Source: Verticillium longisporum (Eukaryota; Ascomycota; Sordariomycetes; Glomerellales; Plectosphaerellaceae). Taken from it: a stretch of DNA of 64,000 nucleotides. A model generated the notes under the pieces. It did no database searches and was not told where the DNA came from. It was given only the letters and a program-made list of their open reading frames with translations. Numbering within the stretch: position 1 is the first letter of the stretch; every line of letters starts with the position of its first letter. A program made the position numbers and the translations under genes. Shown piece after piece: positions 9,906 through 23,209 of the stretch. The stretch is from contig JAETXT010000015.1 of NCBI GenBank assembly GCA_019188255.1, positions 620,001-684,000 on the forward strand. The letters are read 5' to 3'.

Positions 9906-12900
9906 TCAGTAATTGCTCCAGTCCGGCTTCCGTACTGTGGCGCTCCGCCTGATGCTCTCAACCCAAACCGAGTCGTCGAGGATGTTGCTGACCTGCGCCG
10001 GACTAACCGCGCTTGTTCGTCGACTGTTCTCCCCCGATCCCAAGCCAGGTTCCTGTAGCTCAAAGCTAAACGCTGAATTGGCCGATTGATGGCTTGGCGA
10101 CGACGGGCCTGACCGAGGGAAGCTCAACGGATGTTGGTATTCACCGTCGAGGCCTGGTCCCTGGAGATCGGATGATCCTGACCAGCTCCTGTGATGCGCC
10201 CGATCTGCGTCTTCTGCACTGAGCAGGGTCGACTTACCCTGGCCGCTTTGACGGATCGTTGGTGTCTGCTGCTTACTACCGTCCTCGTCATCCACGAAGA
10301 TGTGCGGAATATCCAACTGCGGGACTGCGGTCATCCGTCCCGCTTGCTTGCGTTCCTTGTGCTTCTTGAACTGTCGAGAATAGTATCTAAAGCCTTGTCA
10401 GCATCCAGGGTCACAAGTCCGCATTCAAGGTGATGCCGGGAAACTCACAAAGTGTCGAAGAAGCCTAGGACAATTCTTCGCCGCACTTCTTCGTCAACTC
10501 GCTGTAACCTGGCGCGGCGGCGCAGGAACTCTTCCAGCCTGATGGGCGTTATCGGCCTGGGTCAGCATACGTTCCAAGAATTAACCCCATCTCAATTGTC
10601 GCTAACCTTAGACTTTTGCTATCGCTGATGATGTTGTAATGAGCCAATATCATCAGGACAGTAGTGAAAGAGATGCCTCGGTCAGGGTCAGCTGAGACCA
10701 TGACCTCTTCGAAGAAGATGTTGAAACGTCGTCTTCGTTCTCGAACTCTGACCACGTCGATCTGGGCTAGACGCCGGTTAAGCCTGTCGATATCTACCCC
10801 GCTGTAGGCGCTTGTGGTTGCTATCGACGTGTGTCTGGAAACCGCCGCATCGTTACGTACATCCTCCAAGATGCGACTCACCGAATCATCCGCGTCGTAG
10901 ATACGCATTTCAAAAACTCCCGAAAGCTCCCCCAGTAATCGCGGGAATACGTCTTTGCTGATCCACCCCGTCCCGGCTGGGTCAACGCTGCGCCACGCCT
11001 CCTTGAATCGACGAATCTCGTCCCGATCAACCGCTGCTAGACCGCTGGATCGCTGGTAGACGTAACTGAAACTCTCGTAAATGAGCGAGACGAAGAGGTT
11101 CACAAAGATGTACATGCTCAGGATGTTCCAGGCAACGAACAAGAAACGCGCCCAAGGCTTGCTGCCACAGTCGCTCTGGAAGAAGTCCTCATCATCAACG
11201 CAGAAGGGTGGCTCAATATTCGCGTAGTCTTCCATCACGATATTCCACCCTTCACCGCAGCTCATGCGAAACAGTAGGATGAGCGCGTGCGGTACGGTTC
11301 GAAAGTTGATGTTACTACTCTCTTGCGACCCGAATCGAGTGAGACTGAATGCCTGCGTCAGCGCGATAGCGAAGACAAGGAAGAAGACCAGCCATGTTGC
11401 CAAGAGATTACCAATCGTGGTAAGACTGGCAGCAGCTGTCTTGAAGAGCTGGTCAAGGGCGTCATTTCTCGGGATGAGGAGGAGGACGATGGCGACCAGG
11501 AAGAATTTGTGGATCTGAACATATGTCTCGCCTTCAAGAATGGTCCCTCCGCTGGAAGCCCTGAGGATCAAGAGAATCGTAGTCGAGACGAATGCGCCTG
11601 CCACAGCAAGTAGCGAGTACATGTCCCAGGAACTCCTGCCAATCCGGCCCCAGCCCAGCCCGAACATTCGGATGGAGACATTCACCATGTAGACCAGTAC
11701 TAAACCCAGGAAGAGGAAATCCCTCATCCGGCACCACCATTCCCGCTCTTCCCGGGATTCCATCATTAGGAGAACCAAGTGTAAGCACAAGACGTAAGTC
11801 ATGCCTTGGTACCATTTGCCCCTTTTCTCTATTGCGCGTTTGTGACACCACTTCTTCCAAGTGTGCTCTGAGGCATCATACGAAGTCTTTGACGGTGAAA
11901 TATGTTGAAGCAGCTTTCGAAGTTCGAGCCACGATCTTTGTTCAGCCGTCAAGAAGGCGACTCCAGTCTGTTCAGTGTAGTTCCGCATAAAGACGGCAAT
12001 AAACAGCGTCAATACGAAGACGGTTCCAAGCAGGTTGTAAACGATGAAGAACATGGCGTTGCCCTGGGATGCAAGGCTTTGGGGCTGGAGACCGGGGCCT
12101 GTTACGGCCTGTGCTGCGAAAGAAACATCCACCCAACCCTCTTGGCTGAGAATCGAAAAGAGAATGAAGATGGAGTTGCCAAAGTTGTCAAAGTTGAAGT
12201 AGTCGTTTGAGGCGACACGGGGCGCGAGCATGGGCCACTCGTCATTGAAAGGTGTGCTGTTGAATTCGCCAAAACAATCGACCAGCCGAACAATAGCGCC
12301 ATCATTGTCATCGTTGCACGATATCATGAGGCCGTTGAAAAGGTTGAGGCCGTAAACAGCGAAAGGGATTAGCAGTGAGATGGACACGAAAGATGCCTGC
12401 CGAGAAAGTCCGGATTAGAGAAAAGCTCTCACGGAGGCAGAGATGGCGACTTACACTCAGAATTTTCCAGCCACTGACGATAATGAGGGAATGGAAAGTA
12501 TCTCTGGCACTGTCGCTGACGTTGAGGAGACGTAGAGCACGCAAAGCCTTGAAGGCACCGATTGCTCGGGATATCTCTCCATCTTTGGCCAAGAGAGTAC
12601 CGACATTGATCAGGAGAGTGGCGAGTACGATACCATCAATGATGCCCCAGGAGCTTCGGTAGTAGGCGTTCGGCGTGAAAAAGAAGCCATCCGCAATAAC
12701 CTTGATCACAGCCTCCACGAAAAAGACTATCGCGAATGCCATGTCTGTCCAGACGTACCAGAAGGTGATACTAAACTCCGGATGCTGCTCTTGGTACTCT
12801 TTTGGTACAGCGGGGTCGTGACACAAGCAATGATTACCATCGCTACGATAACAGCATAAATGAACACGCTAAAAGTGTACCAGGCGATCTTGTTGGGCTC

Positions 12901-15900
12901 GACGCCATCGAACCGCTCGCTGCCTCTGCCAGGTCCCACCAACCTTTGACAGGCACGACGGAGAGGGTTATGCGGGGTTAAGAAGAATAGGGAATTATTA
13001 TACTTCGGATGACGCGCGAGATACTCTCTCTGGGCTTTGCGTCTGGCCGACGTGGCAGAGACAACCTGACGCGCCATCTGTCGAGGATCGAGTGTTTCAT
13101 TGGTGCCCTCGAAGCGTATGTTTGAGTAAAATGGATTGGGATCTTTGCCACTCATCCGCGCGACAAGTTTGCCCCACCACTTCGAGAGAAAACCAGGCTT
13201 CACGTCTCCGACAGCAAACGTAGTTGCACGGGGCGCAAGATGCGCTCTCTCGTTGTGCTGGGTTTCTTGAGATGCCTCTTCCGAATCATCAAGAAAGTCT
13301 CGGACGACTGCATCCTTGAGCAGCATCTCCATCATAGCTGGGCCATAGTCGAGGGGATCCTTTTTTCTTCTGGCTCTGCCAAACGAGAAAATGGTGGATA
13401 GAGAGAGGTTGCTCGATGATTTTCCAAGTTCCTTCTTTTGTAGAAATGCCTTAACTTGTTCCAGTCGCTTTTCGTCCTCGCTTACGTCGAAGTTTTCCTG
13501 AATGACAGCAATAAACATATTGACGAGAATTAAGAAGGCCAAGATGAACCATCCAATTAGGAAGACAGCTCCGACCCAAGACGTACCGAAGGGCAGCGAA
13601 GTTTCGGTCACCTCATAGAGAATCGAGGTCCAGTCTTCGCTCGACAAGATTTGCCACATACCCAGAAAAGAATTGTACACGTTGAAGAACGATATGTCTT
13701 CCTCCTGCGATATCTCGCCGCGGAACAGCTGAACGGCAAAGAGCGCCATGATGAAGGTGATTAGGAAGACAAAGAGCATCAAGTTCCAGATACCCGTCGC
13801 GTTGCCCAGAACCCGCCGAATGAGGTTCCCTGTGATTGGAACAGCGAGGACAACTCGGTAGATTCGAAGAATCTGAAATATGGTCAAGTAGGCGTACACC
13901 TGTCCTGCATTCCGTATCGGTGGGAGGAGGATTATGGACGTCGTGACGGCCAAAAATAGATCGAAGAGATTCTTCCACGTGCGATGGAACCCGCGCCAGT
14001 CTGCCGCGAATCTTATGATTATTTCCACGTCGAGAAGGAGGGTTGTGACGACCTCAGCGGCATCAATGAAAGCGGCGCGTCCACTGGACATCGTGGCGCT
14101 GCGGAAACACTGCGCCATAAGGCCGAGTGAGATGACAGCGATCCATATCAACGAAGTCTTGTCATATAGTGTTTGTAGACGAGACACGGGAAGCGGCGGC
14201 ACCTTTTCTTTTGGTGGACTTAGTGGATCTCGCTTCACGGTGAAAGCACTAGCTCTGCTTTCTTCCCTGATAACTTGGAAAGAGGACGTGATGACGGCAA
14301 TGAGCAGGTTGATCAGCCAGAGCATCAGGATCATGATTCCTGCACCGAAGTACAGGGCAGCGGGGAGGTAATCCGAGTCTGTCGTGTAATACATGATGTC
14401 TGTAAATGTATTGGTACTCATGATCACGAATACCATCTCAAGAGACTGGAGGATATTATCGAAGCTCACGGTGCCTCCATGTGGATTACTGCCTTGGAGG
14501 CATATTGATCCTCGAGGACAGATGAAGCCTTTCCCAGCAAGACTGCCGGGTACCAAAGTCGCCAGGTCATCCTCGTCCTTCGCGAATACCCAAGGCTCGG
14601 TGCCATTGGATGTTTGATTGAGGTAGCCGCCGCAGAACTGAAACTCGTTGACGAAAGCTCTGGACCGGTCCGCTGGCGCATCAGGGTCAAGCCACACGCA
14701 ATGACGGCTCAGGCTAGACTTGAAGCTCTGAACGCCAATAATGGCAAATAGAAGCCAAAAGAAAATGATGAGGAAGGCGATTCGGACAAGTAGCGGCGCT
14801 GCCTTCTTGAGACTTCGAAGGATAATCTGGGCAGGTTAGCTTTCAGAATCCACGTCGAGCAAAACCATCATCAACTTACGGCAGTTCCGTTCGTGATAGC
14901 TAGCAAGCGTAGAATTCGCAGGCAGCTGATCATTCGAAACACGTACATGTGATGTTTACTTTCCAGGCCAGTGATCGCTAGGACAAATGTGATCCAATAA
15001 GCGACAACGGCAAGGAAGTCCAGTCGATTGAATGAGTGTCGCATGAAAGCTCGACGTGCGAGCTGATAACGCTGGTGCTCTTCAACCGTTTGAGGGACCG
15101 GTTGCCCTTGCATGAAGGTGAGAGACCGGGCAAAAGCAGACGGCCCCAAGTTGATCTGACGAGGCGCCTTTACAGACTTCTGACGTTGCGGTTGAAATAG
15201 GGCTCTGTACTGGTCGGTGACCGCAGCCCGAACTCCTCGTTTGCGGTCGATGGTGCTATATTCTGAGGCATTCAGGATGAAACCAGAAACAATTATTCGC
15301 GCAACGAGCTCGAGTGTAAAAACAATAAAGAGACCAAGCATGGCATAATCGATCCATGTTGTTCCCCATGTGGAAGGCCGTTCATTGCCGTCCTCAAAGA
15401 CGTTGGGGGCTGCCTCAATCGTCAGGAGGACCGTTTGGAAGATGATGAGGACGAGAATCATGGGCTCGGTGAATGGATGAACGAGGAAGTCGCATAGCTT
15501 CCTCCTAACAATGCTTTTGGAAGAGAAAACACCCAGGGATTTGCCCTTGAGCGGGTTTGACATTGGGGGTCGAGAGGCTACACTGACATGCGGATCGACG
15601 GAGAGGAAGCCGCCTGCGGGTTCCTTCTCTACAGGATGTTGAGTTGTATGCGAGGGGTAGGACGTATCCACGTTAAACATGTGGCCCGAGTTGTATTGTT
15701 GCCGTCTACGATCCTCGCTCGGGGATCGCGATCGCTGAAAGGACGTTCGATGGTCAGCGAGTTCGCCTTCGCCGCTACTGATGTTCACAACGCGCTGTGA
15801 CATGGCCCGCATGATGGACCCTGCGCGGTGAAGGGCCTCCGACGTGGAAGGAGAGCGAGATCGCCTGTTGTCCCCCGGCGTCAAAGTCTGGCCGTAACTC

Positions 15901-16433
15901 AAGCGACCAGCAGCGCCGGGTTCCAGGTCATATCCGAGCGATCTGACATCACGGCCGCGAGAAGGAGAGGCATCGATGTCGGAAACGGTCTGAAAGCTAT
16001 CCCGTGGCTGTGCCTCGGCCTCACGAACACCCAATGATCGGGCTATGGGTTGGACATGCGAGGTGAGGGGCACACTGTCCGACTCGAAGTAGTCCGGATT
16101 TGTGGGCTCGTCGTAGTAAGGATTTGGCGAATCGTATGGGTCGGCAGAAGCTGATAATGTTCGCCCGAAGGCCGGTGGAGGTTGGTGTATCTCGGGCGGG
16201 AGGGCAAACTGTAACGCTGTTGGATCAATGGGTGATTCAGGGCCTAAGGCACCCTCATTAGGTCGAGCGGCGTATGGCAGTTGCCAATAATTTGAGAGCC
16301 CAGGTTGTCCCGCAGGTGCTTGATCTGTAGTGGGCGTGGTAGCCGGATCTCGAGCACTGCTGGGTCGGCCAGCCGGCGGAGGCTGAAGATGGCTGCTCCG
16401 CGGGCTGACCTGCTCGTCTGACGTAGATGTCAT
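9906..16433 (-). CDS. cch1: Voltage-gated-type calcium channel alpha-1 subunit Cch1 (one-base frameshift in this sequence)
   Basis: Pore subunit of the high-affinity plasma-membrane calcium channel (Cch1, partner Mid1). Exons (minus): 16433-14880, 14826-12455, 12396-10607, 10538-10449, 10386-9906. With one base restored the CDS is 6288 nt (2095 aa), as expected for Cch1. About 310 disordered residues precede four six-helix repeats. Pore-loop motifs read MSTNTFTD (repeat I), LSSEDW (II), LSQEGW (III) and CGEGW (IV), so the filter positions read N/E/E/E. The S4 of repeat III is charged (FKALRALRLL) whereas repeat IV S4 is poor in Arg (FFLVAIVLLLIPRND). The C-terminus carries a cytosolic region ending RKPDWSNY. 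The break is at a four-T run, 12800-12803: the frame jumps between TTPLYQK and EYQEQHPEF in the stretch just before repeat III. All other junctions keep frame. Confidence 0.93.
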
Positions 16434-17602
16434 CTCGGGATGTTTTAAAACGAGTGTCGGTCGGTTCAGGGTATTAGGTGAGTCGGGGCAAGATGCTCGG
16501 CGAGAAACAAGAAGATCCAGTCATCTGCATCGAGAGCACTCGTTGACGTGTATACTATCCGAGGTTTGTTCTGGGCTGCATTGCGGTAATCGAACGGTGT
16601 CGTCGTGTATGTGATTGCGATGTCAAAAGGGGTCCAAGCCGGACCAAAAGGAATTCGCGCGTTGAAAGAACGATCGCGAAGGGTTGCCTTGAGTGATTGG
16701 GAAAGCGAGAGTCCAGGCTTGCGACGCTCCTGAGTGTCGAAACGGAAAGAAGATGGGATGCGACACCAAACTGCTCGCCCGAGAATCCGTCAGTGCCTGT
16801 TCAGTCCCTGGGAGATGTTGGAGCTCCCACCATTCCAAGTGGATCTTGCACAGTGCAAAACTGGTGCTATGTTTGGCAACCTAGGACATTCCCCTGCAGC
16901 GATACGAGATCGGCAGGAGGACCAACAAACGTGCCAGACAGTGTGCGGGTCTGACACGGGACGGCCTCCTTGACCAAGGGGAACAGGAGCCCCCCCAGAG
17001 GACCTGCTCCAAGAGCCGAACTCACATTCCTGCATGGTCAGCCGCACTAGTCCATCAGCCCAAGCCAACCTACCGACTTTCAGTACCGTGAGCTACATAT
17101 CTTTGTGTTCCTCAACAATACTATCAAAAGTACTCTAAGGTATCCTTCCCAACGCGTCTGGAGAGCGCCCACCGCGCCTCAGCTCTGACAGCGATCTTTG
17201 GTAGGAAATCGACCTTACGCTACTACGAAAACCCCATGCTGATTGCGTATTCCGACAACCCATCAGGAGCAAGTCGCGATCAATCGAACGGACCTTTCTC
17301 CAACAAACGATCATCTATCTCTCCAACCCTCTGCGCTCTTGCGACTCTGCTCAGGCAGCCAGAACCGAAAACGCGAGTCTGGGTCACCCACCTCCGACAC
17401 ACAACCTCATTTGCACAACTCATAGCAGACTTCCGACACGCCTCTGCAACTCCTTTGCGCCCCACGAACCGACTATACAAGCCACGGCAAGCATATAGAA
17501 GTGTGTCGAAAGAGGATAACACAGAGACCGGCCTTGTGCCACTCTTCACTGTCAAGATCCTCGTTGTGGCTGTGCGCGCATCGTTGCCTCTGATATATGA
17601 CC
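16434..17602. other. Divergent promoter region, cch1 and PHD-finger gene
   Basis: 1.17 kb shared upstream region. Only short shadow frames are present. The last 300 bp before 17603 are C- and A-rich with few G, typical of a fungal 5' leader. No RNA gene or repeat recognised. Confidence 0.5.
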
Positions 17603-20038
17603 ATGGTCTCCGGCAGCAAACGCGCGATCCACGAGGTCAGCGGCGACGTCGTCGCGGATGACGATGTTCCTCTGCTGCACCGCATTCGCAATATGTGGCA
17701 GTTCGCCAACCTCTGCCAATGGATCTACCTTTTCGGTAAGGTCGTTAAGTTGGACGACCGGCTCGAGACCGAAGTAGGTCACTTGCGTGCCGAGCCGACC
17801 ACACCACTGTGCACCGGCTTTCCATCCCACAACAACACTGACCAGGTGCCAGGAAATCGAAGCCGAATGTCTGAAGCCCAACTCGCTCGTGCTTCAAGAA
17901 ATTGGACTGGCTCTTCTCAAGAACGTTTCATCTCATCGTGGTCTTACGTAGGTTTCACGTGGTATCCTAACGGATGATAATCGAAGACAACTAACTCGCA
18001 ATATCTTGATAGCCATGAGATCTTTGACGAGTACACAAGGAGGCAGTACATGGCTAAGGCTCCCGAGAAGAACCCCTTTGGGGCACAGGAAACACCGGCC
18101 AAGTTCGCAGAATTTGATGCGTTGACAAAGGTATGGTAGATCTGCGTTGACTTCTTTACTACTTGGCATGATCCGTCTGACTCGACATGCGCTTAGATTC
18201 GAGTACTGCAACAACTCACACAATGGGTGATGCGCCATCCTGATCGGTTACGAGACAAGATGGGAGAGCCCAAAGACGTTGAACAGACCAACTGGGTCAG
18301 TCCCTGTCAACCCACTCCTTTCAAACCCGCGAACCTCTGACTCGCTATACAGAGAATCGAGCCAATTGGCTGGGATGCTGACGACAGGACCTACTACGTG
18401 CTCGATGACAATAGAGTCTACCGGATGACTGACGCGCCACCACCAACACCGCCCAAGAAGAAAACGAAGGCCGCAAGACAAGGTCGTAGGGCCAGCAAGA
18501 GACGCAGGACCAATACAAGCGTGGAGGCCGAGGACACAGATGACCCTATTGAACCGCCGAAAAGAGTATCAGAAGGACTAGGTCGCCAGGATGAAGACTT
18601 TGGAGGCATGCTGTGGGAATGCGTCGCGATCACGCTCGACGACGTACGTGGACTGATTGCTTCTTTCGCCAAGACTCGAGACGAGAATGAAAAGGTGCTC
18701 AAGTCTCAACTGGAAGAGCATCTTCTTCCCATTCTTGAGAAGCAGGAAGAATCGAGGAAACGCAAGGCTCTCCAGCGGGAAAGGGAGCTCATCAACTTAT
18801 CGAAGATGGTCAATGCGAAGCGGTCAAGCCGCCTCGCCAATAAACACGAACAGCAGCTCGCCGAAGAGCAAGCCCGCGAAGAGGAACAGCGTCGAGCGGT
18901 AGAAGAAGCCGCTGCTCGGAAAGCGGAGCTGAAGCAAATGAAACTGGAGGCGGACCGCAACAGGCGACTGGCTTCCCGGGAGAATCGCCTCAAAGACCGC
19001 GAAGCACGTCGTCTCAAGCACGAAGATGAGCTCTCCAACCTCTCGGAGGATAGCCGCAGTGCTAGTCAAGGACCTGGCAGGTTGTCTGACCGGCAAAGAC
19101 ACGCGGAGATTTTGAGGACGAAGCAAGCCCTCCAGAAACTTGATGACGAGGATGAGGGGGACGACTGGATCTTTGATTGTGTGTGTGGAGTGTATGGACA
19201 AGTGGACGATGGCACTCATAGCATTGCATGTGAACAGTGCAATGTTTGGCAACATAGCAAATGCGTGGGAGTGCGAGAAGACGAAGCCGAAGAGTCTGAC
19301 TTTCACTTTATTTGCTCGTCCTGCCGACGGGCGAAAGACGATGACCCACAAGCGAGAACCATCATCCGGCTCAAGATCAACCGCCCACACACCGACGCGC
19401 CTCTCGATGCCGCACCGGACTTCGAACAGCCCTCGAGTGGAGCCGCAGAGAAGACGAAGCCTGCTGTCGACCTGTTTGACAGCAAGGCTAAACTCGGGGC
19501 CGGAGCAGTCACGGATAAAGACCTAGACGAATCGAAGACACCTTCTGATCTCGAGGCACCCGTTCACGTTGAGCCCAAGCCAGTACCTGTCACCCCGGGC
19601 ATGACGAGATCAGACGGCCATCCGGCGACGAGCTTCCCACCGCTCAGCCATGCATCAGTAAACGAAACCCCAAGGTTACGGGGCTCGACAAGTCCGGTGC
19701 GACCGGCTGATGGCCTGTCTTCACCCATTTCTCGGAGCATACTGGCGACCCCGATTCTCAGCCAGGAAGGCAAACGTGTAGAGGCGGCCCATGCCTCAAC
19801 GCTGCCCTCAACTGAATCCGGCTTCTCTCCCGCTAAACAATCACCTGCCCCACTACCACGACCCCGATCAGCCTCCTCCAAAACCAGCAGCGTGCCTGCC
19901 GTATTTCCACCCACAATGACACTGGCACCATCCCCCAGCAGCCAATCCTTACGCCCCCTGAAAAACAAGCGGAACCTGCTCGACCACAACCTTCCGATAT
20001 TTTTCGAGCCTCGTGACGCATCTGTCACAATACTATAG
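17603..20038 (+). CDS. DDT/WHIM-like PHD-finger chromatin protein (RSF1-like architecture)
   Basis: Predicted nuclear chromatin factor, 722 aa. Exons 17603-17773, 17853-17947, 18013-18130, 18197-18295, 18353-20038; all introns GT-AG, 57 to 79 bp, and the frame closes. The N-terminus (LLHRIRNMWQFANLCQWIYL, then LLKNVSSHRGLT and FDEYTRRQYM) resembles a DDT-type helical region. TNWRIEPIGWDADDRTYYV and LDDNRVYRMT (about 158-185) match the WHIM/WSD motif that reads the linker in ISWI-type remodellers. A long acidic-basic coiled coil follows (about 240-400). A C4HC3 PHD finger is at about 436-483 (CVCGVYG, CEQCNVWQH, CSSCRR). The tail is Pro/Ser-rich. The order DDT, WHIM, PHD is that of RSF1; which complex it joins in fungi is inference. 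A Met at 17597, two codons upstream, is an alternative start with poorer context. Confidence 0.85.
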
Positions 20039-23000
20039 ACTTGGCATATGAGGGCGCGGAGAGGCTGCGCTCCCTAGCTTGCAGGTCATTTGGGGCGGGG
20101 GGGGCACGAATGGAAAATGTGTGTCAGTAAAGACAGGCTGGACAGGAAAGTGGCAAACTTGGACAGCGTGCCTACGCGGGGTGTAGAGGGTGCAGGACGT
20201 CAAGGTGCAGCCCAGTCAAGTCTGGTGCTGAGCAGCGCCAGCCAGATAGAGGCCAATGCAGATGTATTGGGCACCTGCTGCACTACGTATCTATGCTCGC
20301 TCAGTAGGCAGCCGAATGAATTGACGATGAGTATGCAGGTACGGTGGTAGCTCGGGTTTGAGGTATTAGTAGCGAAGGCGCCATGTCACGTCAGGCATGA
20401 ACAAGCCAGTGGGACGAGCCAACCAAGCGTGCAAATCACTGTGTCGAGTGGAAGCTTTCCCGCAAATGACGGCCGCTACGCCTCAGGTGAATCGGTTGAG
20501 ATTGCCAGGATGGTCTGACGTGGTGCTGGTTTTTGCTGTACTGTATAATGGGGCCCCATATATCCTATTGAGAAAGACATGAATGGAATCGAAAAGGGAG
20601 AACCCACCGTGGAAGGGGTCTGGAAGGGGATGCAGGGAGAAAGAAGCAGGCTGATGAATGAACGAAACAGGGGCCAAGAGGTGGGCCAAAGGATGGAGGA
20701 CGAATAAGATTTCTGGTTTGGGTCTGTAATCGGCCAGGTCACAATGCAAGTCCCGACATATTGGCTGGCCACACATGATGGCCCTGGCACACCATGAACA
20801 GAGGGCGGAGGCAGACGGGTCAGAAGCAGAGCAAGCGCCACAGCCTGCAAGATAGCGCCAAATGATAAAAAAAAAAACCATACTGGGGGACAGAACAATC
20901 ATTTCTGAATGGACCTAGACAAGCGCCACATGAGATGGTTGGAGGTTGACCAATCGTGGGCGACGCCACCAACGGTTCCGGCAGCACCACGACAAACGCA
21001 TCGCTCGGCACATTCCAACTGTCCATCAACCCAGCTGTTCGCGCATCCATGACATCCACATGGGTCACGGTCGATTCCACTGCCAACTATAGGTGTGAGG
21101 CAACTGCTTCCACTCCATTTCTGCCGTGGAATACTTCCATCCGAGGTACCTTGGTCGGGGCTCAAGACAAGCTTCACAGCAGCGACCAGCAGCCAACACC
21201 AATACCAGGAATGATCTGGCACTGAGGCAGGGTGACCCTGAAACTGGGCCTGTAGCTGCATATTGATCCAGCTCGCCAAATACAACCCCACGGCTGTTTC
21301 CCGCACAGGCCCGGTTGACGTTTCTGTCGGATCAGTTGTGTGTCCACCGGGCACGCGCGAACTGGTGGAGGAGCAAGGGAGAGAGAGGACACGGGGAACC
21401 GCTCGCGGGAGAGAGGCTCTAGGGCCCTGGCCGGGCACAGCAACCAGGCCCCCAACCCGTTGTTCATATTCCGAATGATTGTTGCCCTCCCTTGGCGCGG
21501 CAGTGCGTGATGTATCTGCCACTGCCACCGCGGGATGTTCTGGTTTCAGTGGCGTTGCTGGTCATTGCTCCCATTAACCTAGCACGGTTCAACCCTGTTT
21601 TGTTCTGCCTGTAGCTGTCGCAAAGTGCTGACAATACAACGCCATTGGAAGGGGGTATACAGTGTTACTCTGTTGACTGCCACCCAACACTGTTGTGGGG
21701 GCGTTGCTGGTAGCAGCAGGGTCGGCATGGCGGAGACTGGAACTGGTGCAGACGCGGATGCAGACGCACGCGCTGGCTCGTGAAGGAGATGATTCCAAAA
21801 GAAAATGCTAAGTTGAGGTTTGGTTCCCGGGTCGCATGGCACGCGGGGCGATGGAGAGGGTACAGATGACAGACAACGTGGGAAAACCCTGCTCATGAGG
21901 ATTGTTCGATATAGGCCCAGCAAGAATGTCTTGGGGAAATAGCAGACGGCCTATGTAGGGCTGGATTGGGCTGGGCTGGACTGGGTTGGCCTTGCCAGGA
22001 AGGCGAGCTGTCTCCAGGAACGGCATGGCAAGGTCAACCAGTAAGTGCCGTTCGCCCCTCCTCTACCCCCCCCTCCACCCGCTCTTCCCCATCACCTCTC
22101 TTCTCCCCCCACCTTGCACCCCGACCATGCCATCGCCTGTGATCCCGGAGCCATGCTCGGCCGAATGCGGCAGTACACTAGGTGTCCTTTCGGACGAAGA
22201 GAAGCCAACCATGGCCGCCATCATGGCTAGCCCGGGATATCCCAAAGAGGAGCACATGAGTACCATACAAAAGAATCTCACCCCGATCCCCTCTTCATCC
22301 CAGCTCTCTTTCTTCTGGATTTAGATCACCATGGAAGTGACAACAAAGGAGGCCCCCTTGCCTTCTCTAGCCCCCGCTCTCCGGCCCAGGTAACCAACAA
22401 CCCGAAGACACAGACACACAGAGCCCCAGAAGAAAGAAACCATATACCCAAAGCCCCTCAGGTGACAGCCTGTCACCCACGAGGCGGCCCTGTCGCCATA
22501 AAGAAACGACTTTCACTCACAGCCATCTGCCCTTGACGTGGCACACACCATTCCGACATTGCTGCAGCCTCCGGAGTAGCCGTCTCGCAGTTCCGATTCA
22601 ATCCCTGTCCGATCGGCTGCTTGCGAATCGTCCACCAAGTTACTCTATTCCTGGACTTGCAGCCTTGGCTGCACTGGCGTGGCAGACAAACCACCTGAGA
22701 CTCCAACTGCCTTACCTGACCTGCCTTGCCTCGCCTTACATGCCCCTCACACCCTCCCCCGTATACTTGTATACCTTATGCAGGTACAGCAGCGTCCACC
22801 ATCGACTCACGGCAACTAATAACCTTCGACGCTGGCTGCTACGATACCTCTTTCTTCTTCCAATTCCCCAAACTCCATGATCTTCCTCGACCCAGGCAAT
22901 CATCCCAGAGACCTCCGCCCATCATTAGGAACGCCGCCCTCCGATACCTGAACCTGGTTACAACTTGGGTTTTGTCTCACAGCATCTTCCGTCAGCCTCA

Positions 23001-23209
23001 GCATCTTGACATTTTCTTTTATCGGGAATACATCTGTTGGACCCTATCGCGCTCGGTCGTCTGCCCGCTCATATCCCGGGACCCCCAGAACCACACATCA
23101 GTCTCTTCGGCCTCACTTGGTTTTCTACGGCGCAGTTGATTAAAAGTGACGCCTCGTCCTGTCATCGCCTTTACCCTTACCAAAGGTACACCCGGTATCT
23201 CCATTTGGA
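20039..23209. other. Long intergenic region upstream of HMG-box gene
   Basis: 3.2 kb, the longest gap in the window. Open frames up to 209 codons exist on the minus strand (20899-21528), but they overlap others and have no recognisable domain. From about 22030 the plus strand becomes rich in pyrimidines (for example 22055-22130 and 22730-22900), as in a long transcribed leader. I suspect a long, possibly spliced 5' UTR for the HMG gene, with short upstream ATGs. No RNA gene seen. Confidence 0.5.

Noticed and set aside
20899..21528. 209-codon minus-strand open frame
   Set aside because: Overlaps several other open frames on both strands; no domain, no signal peptide, biased composition.
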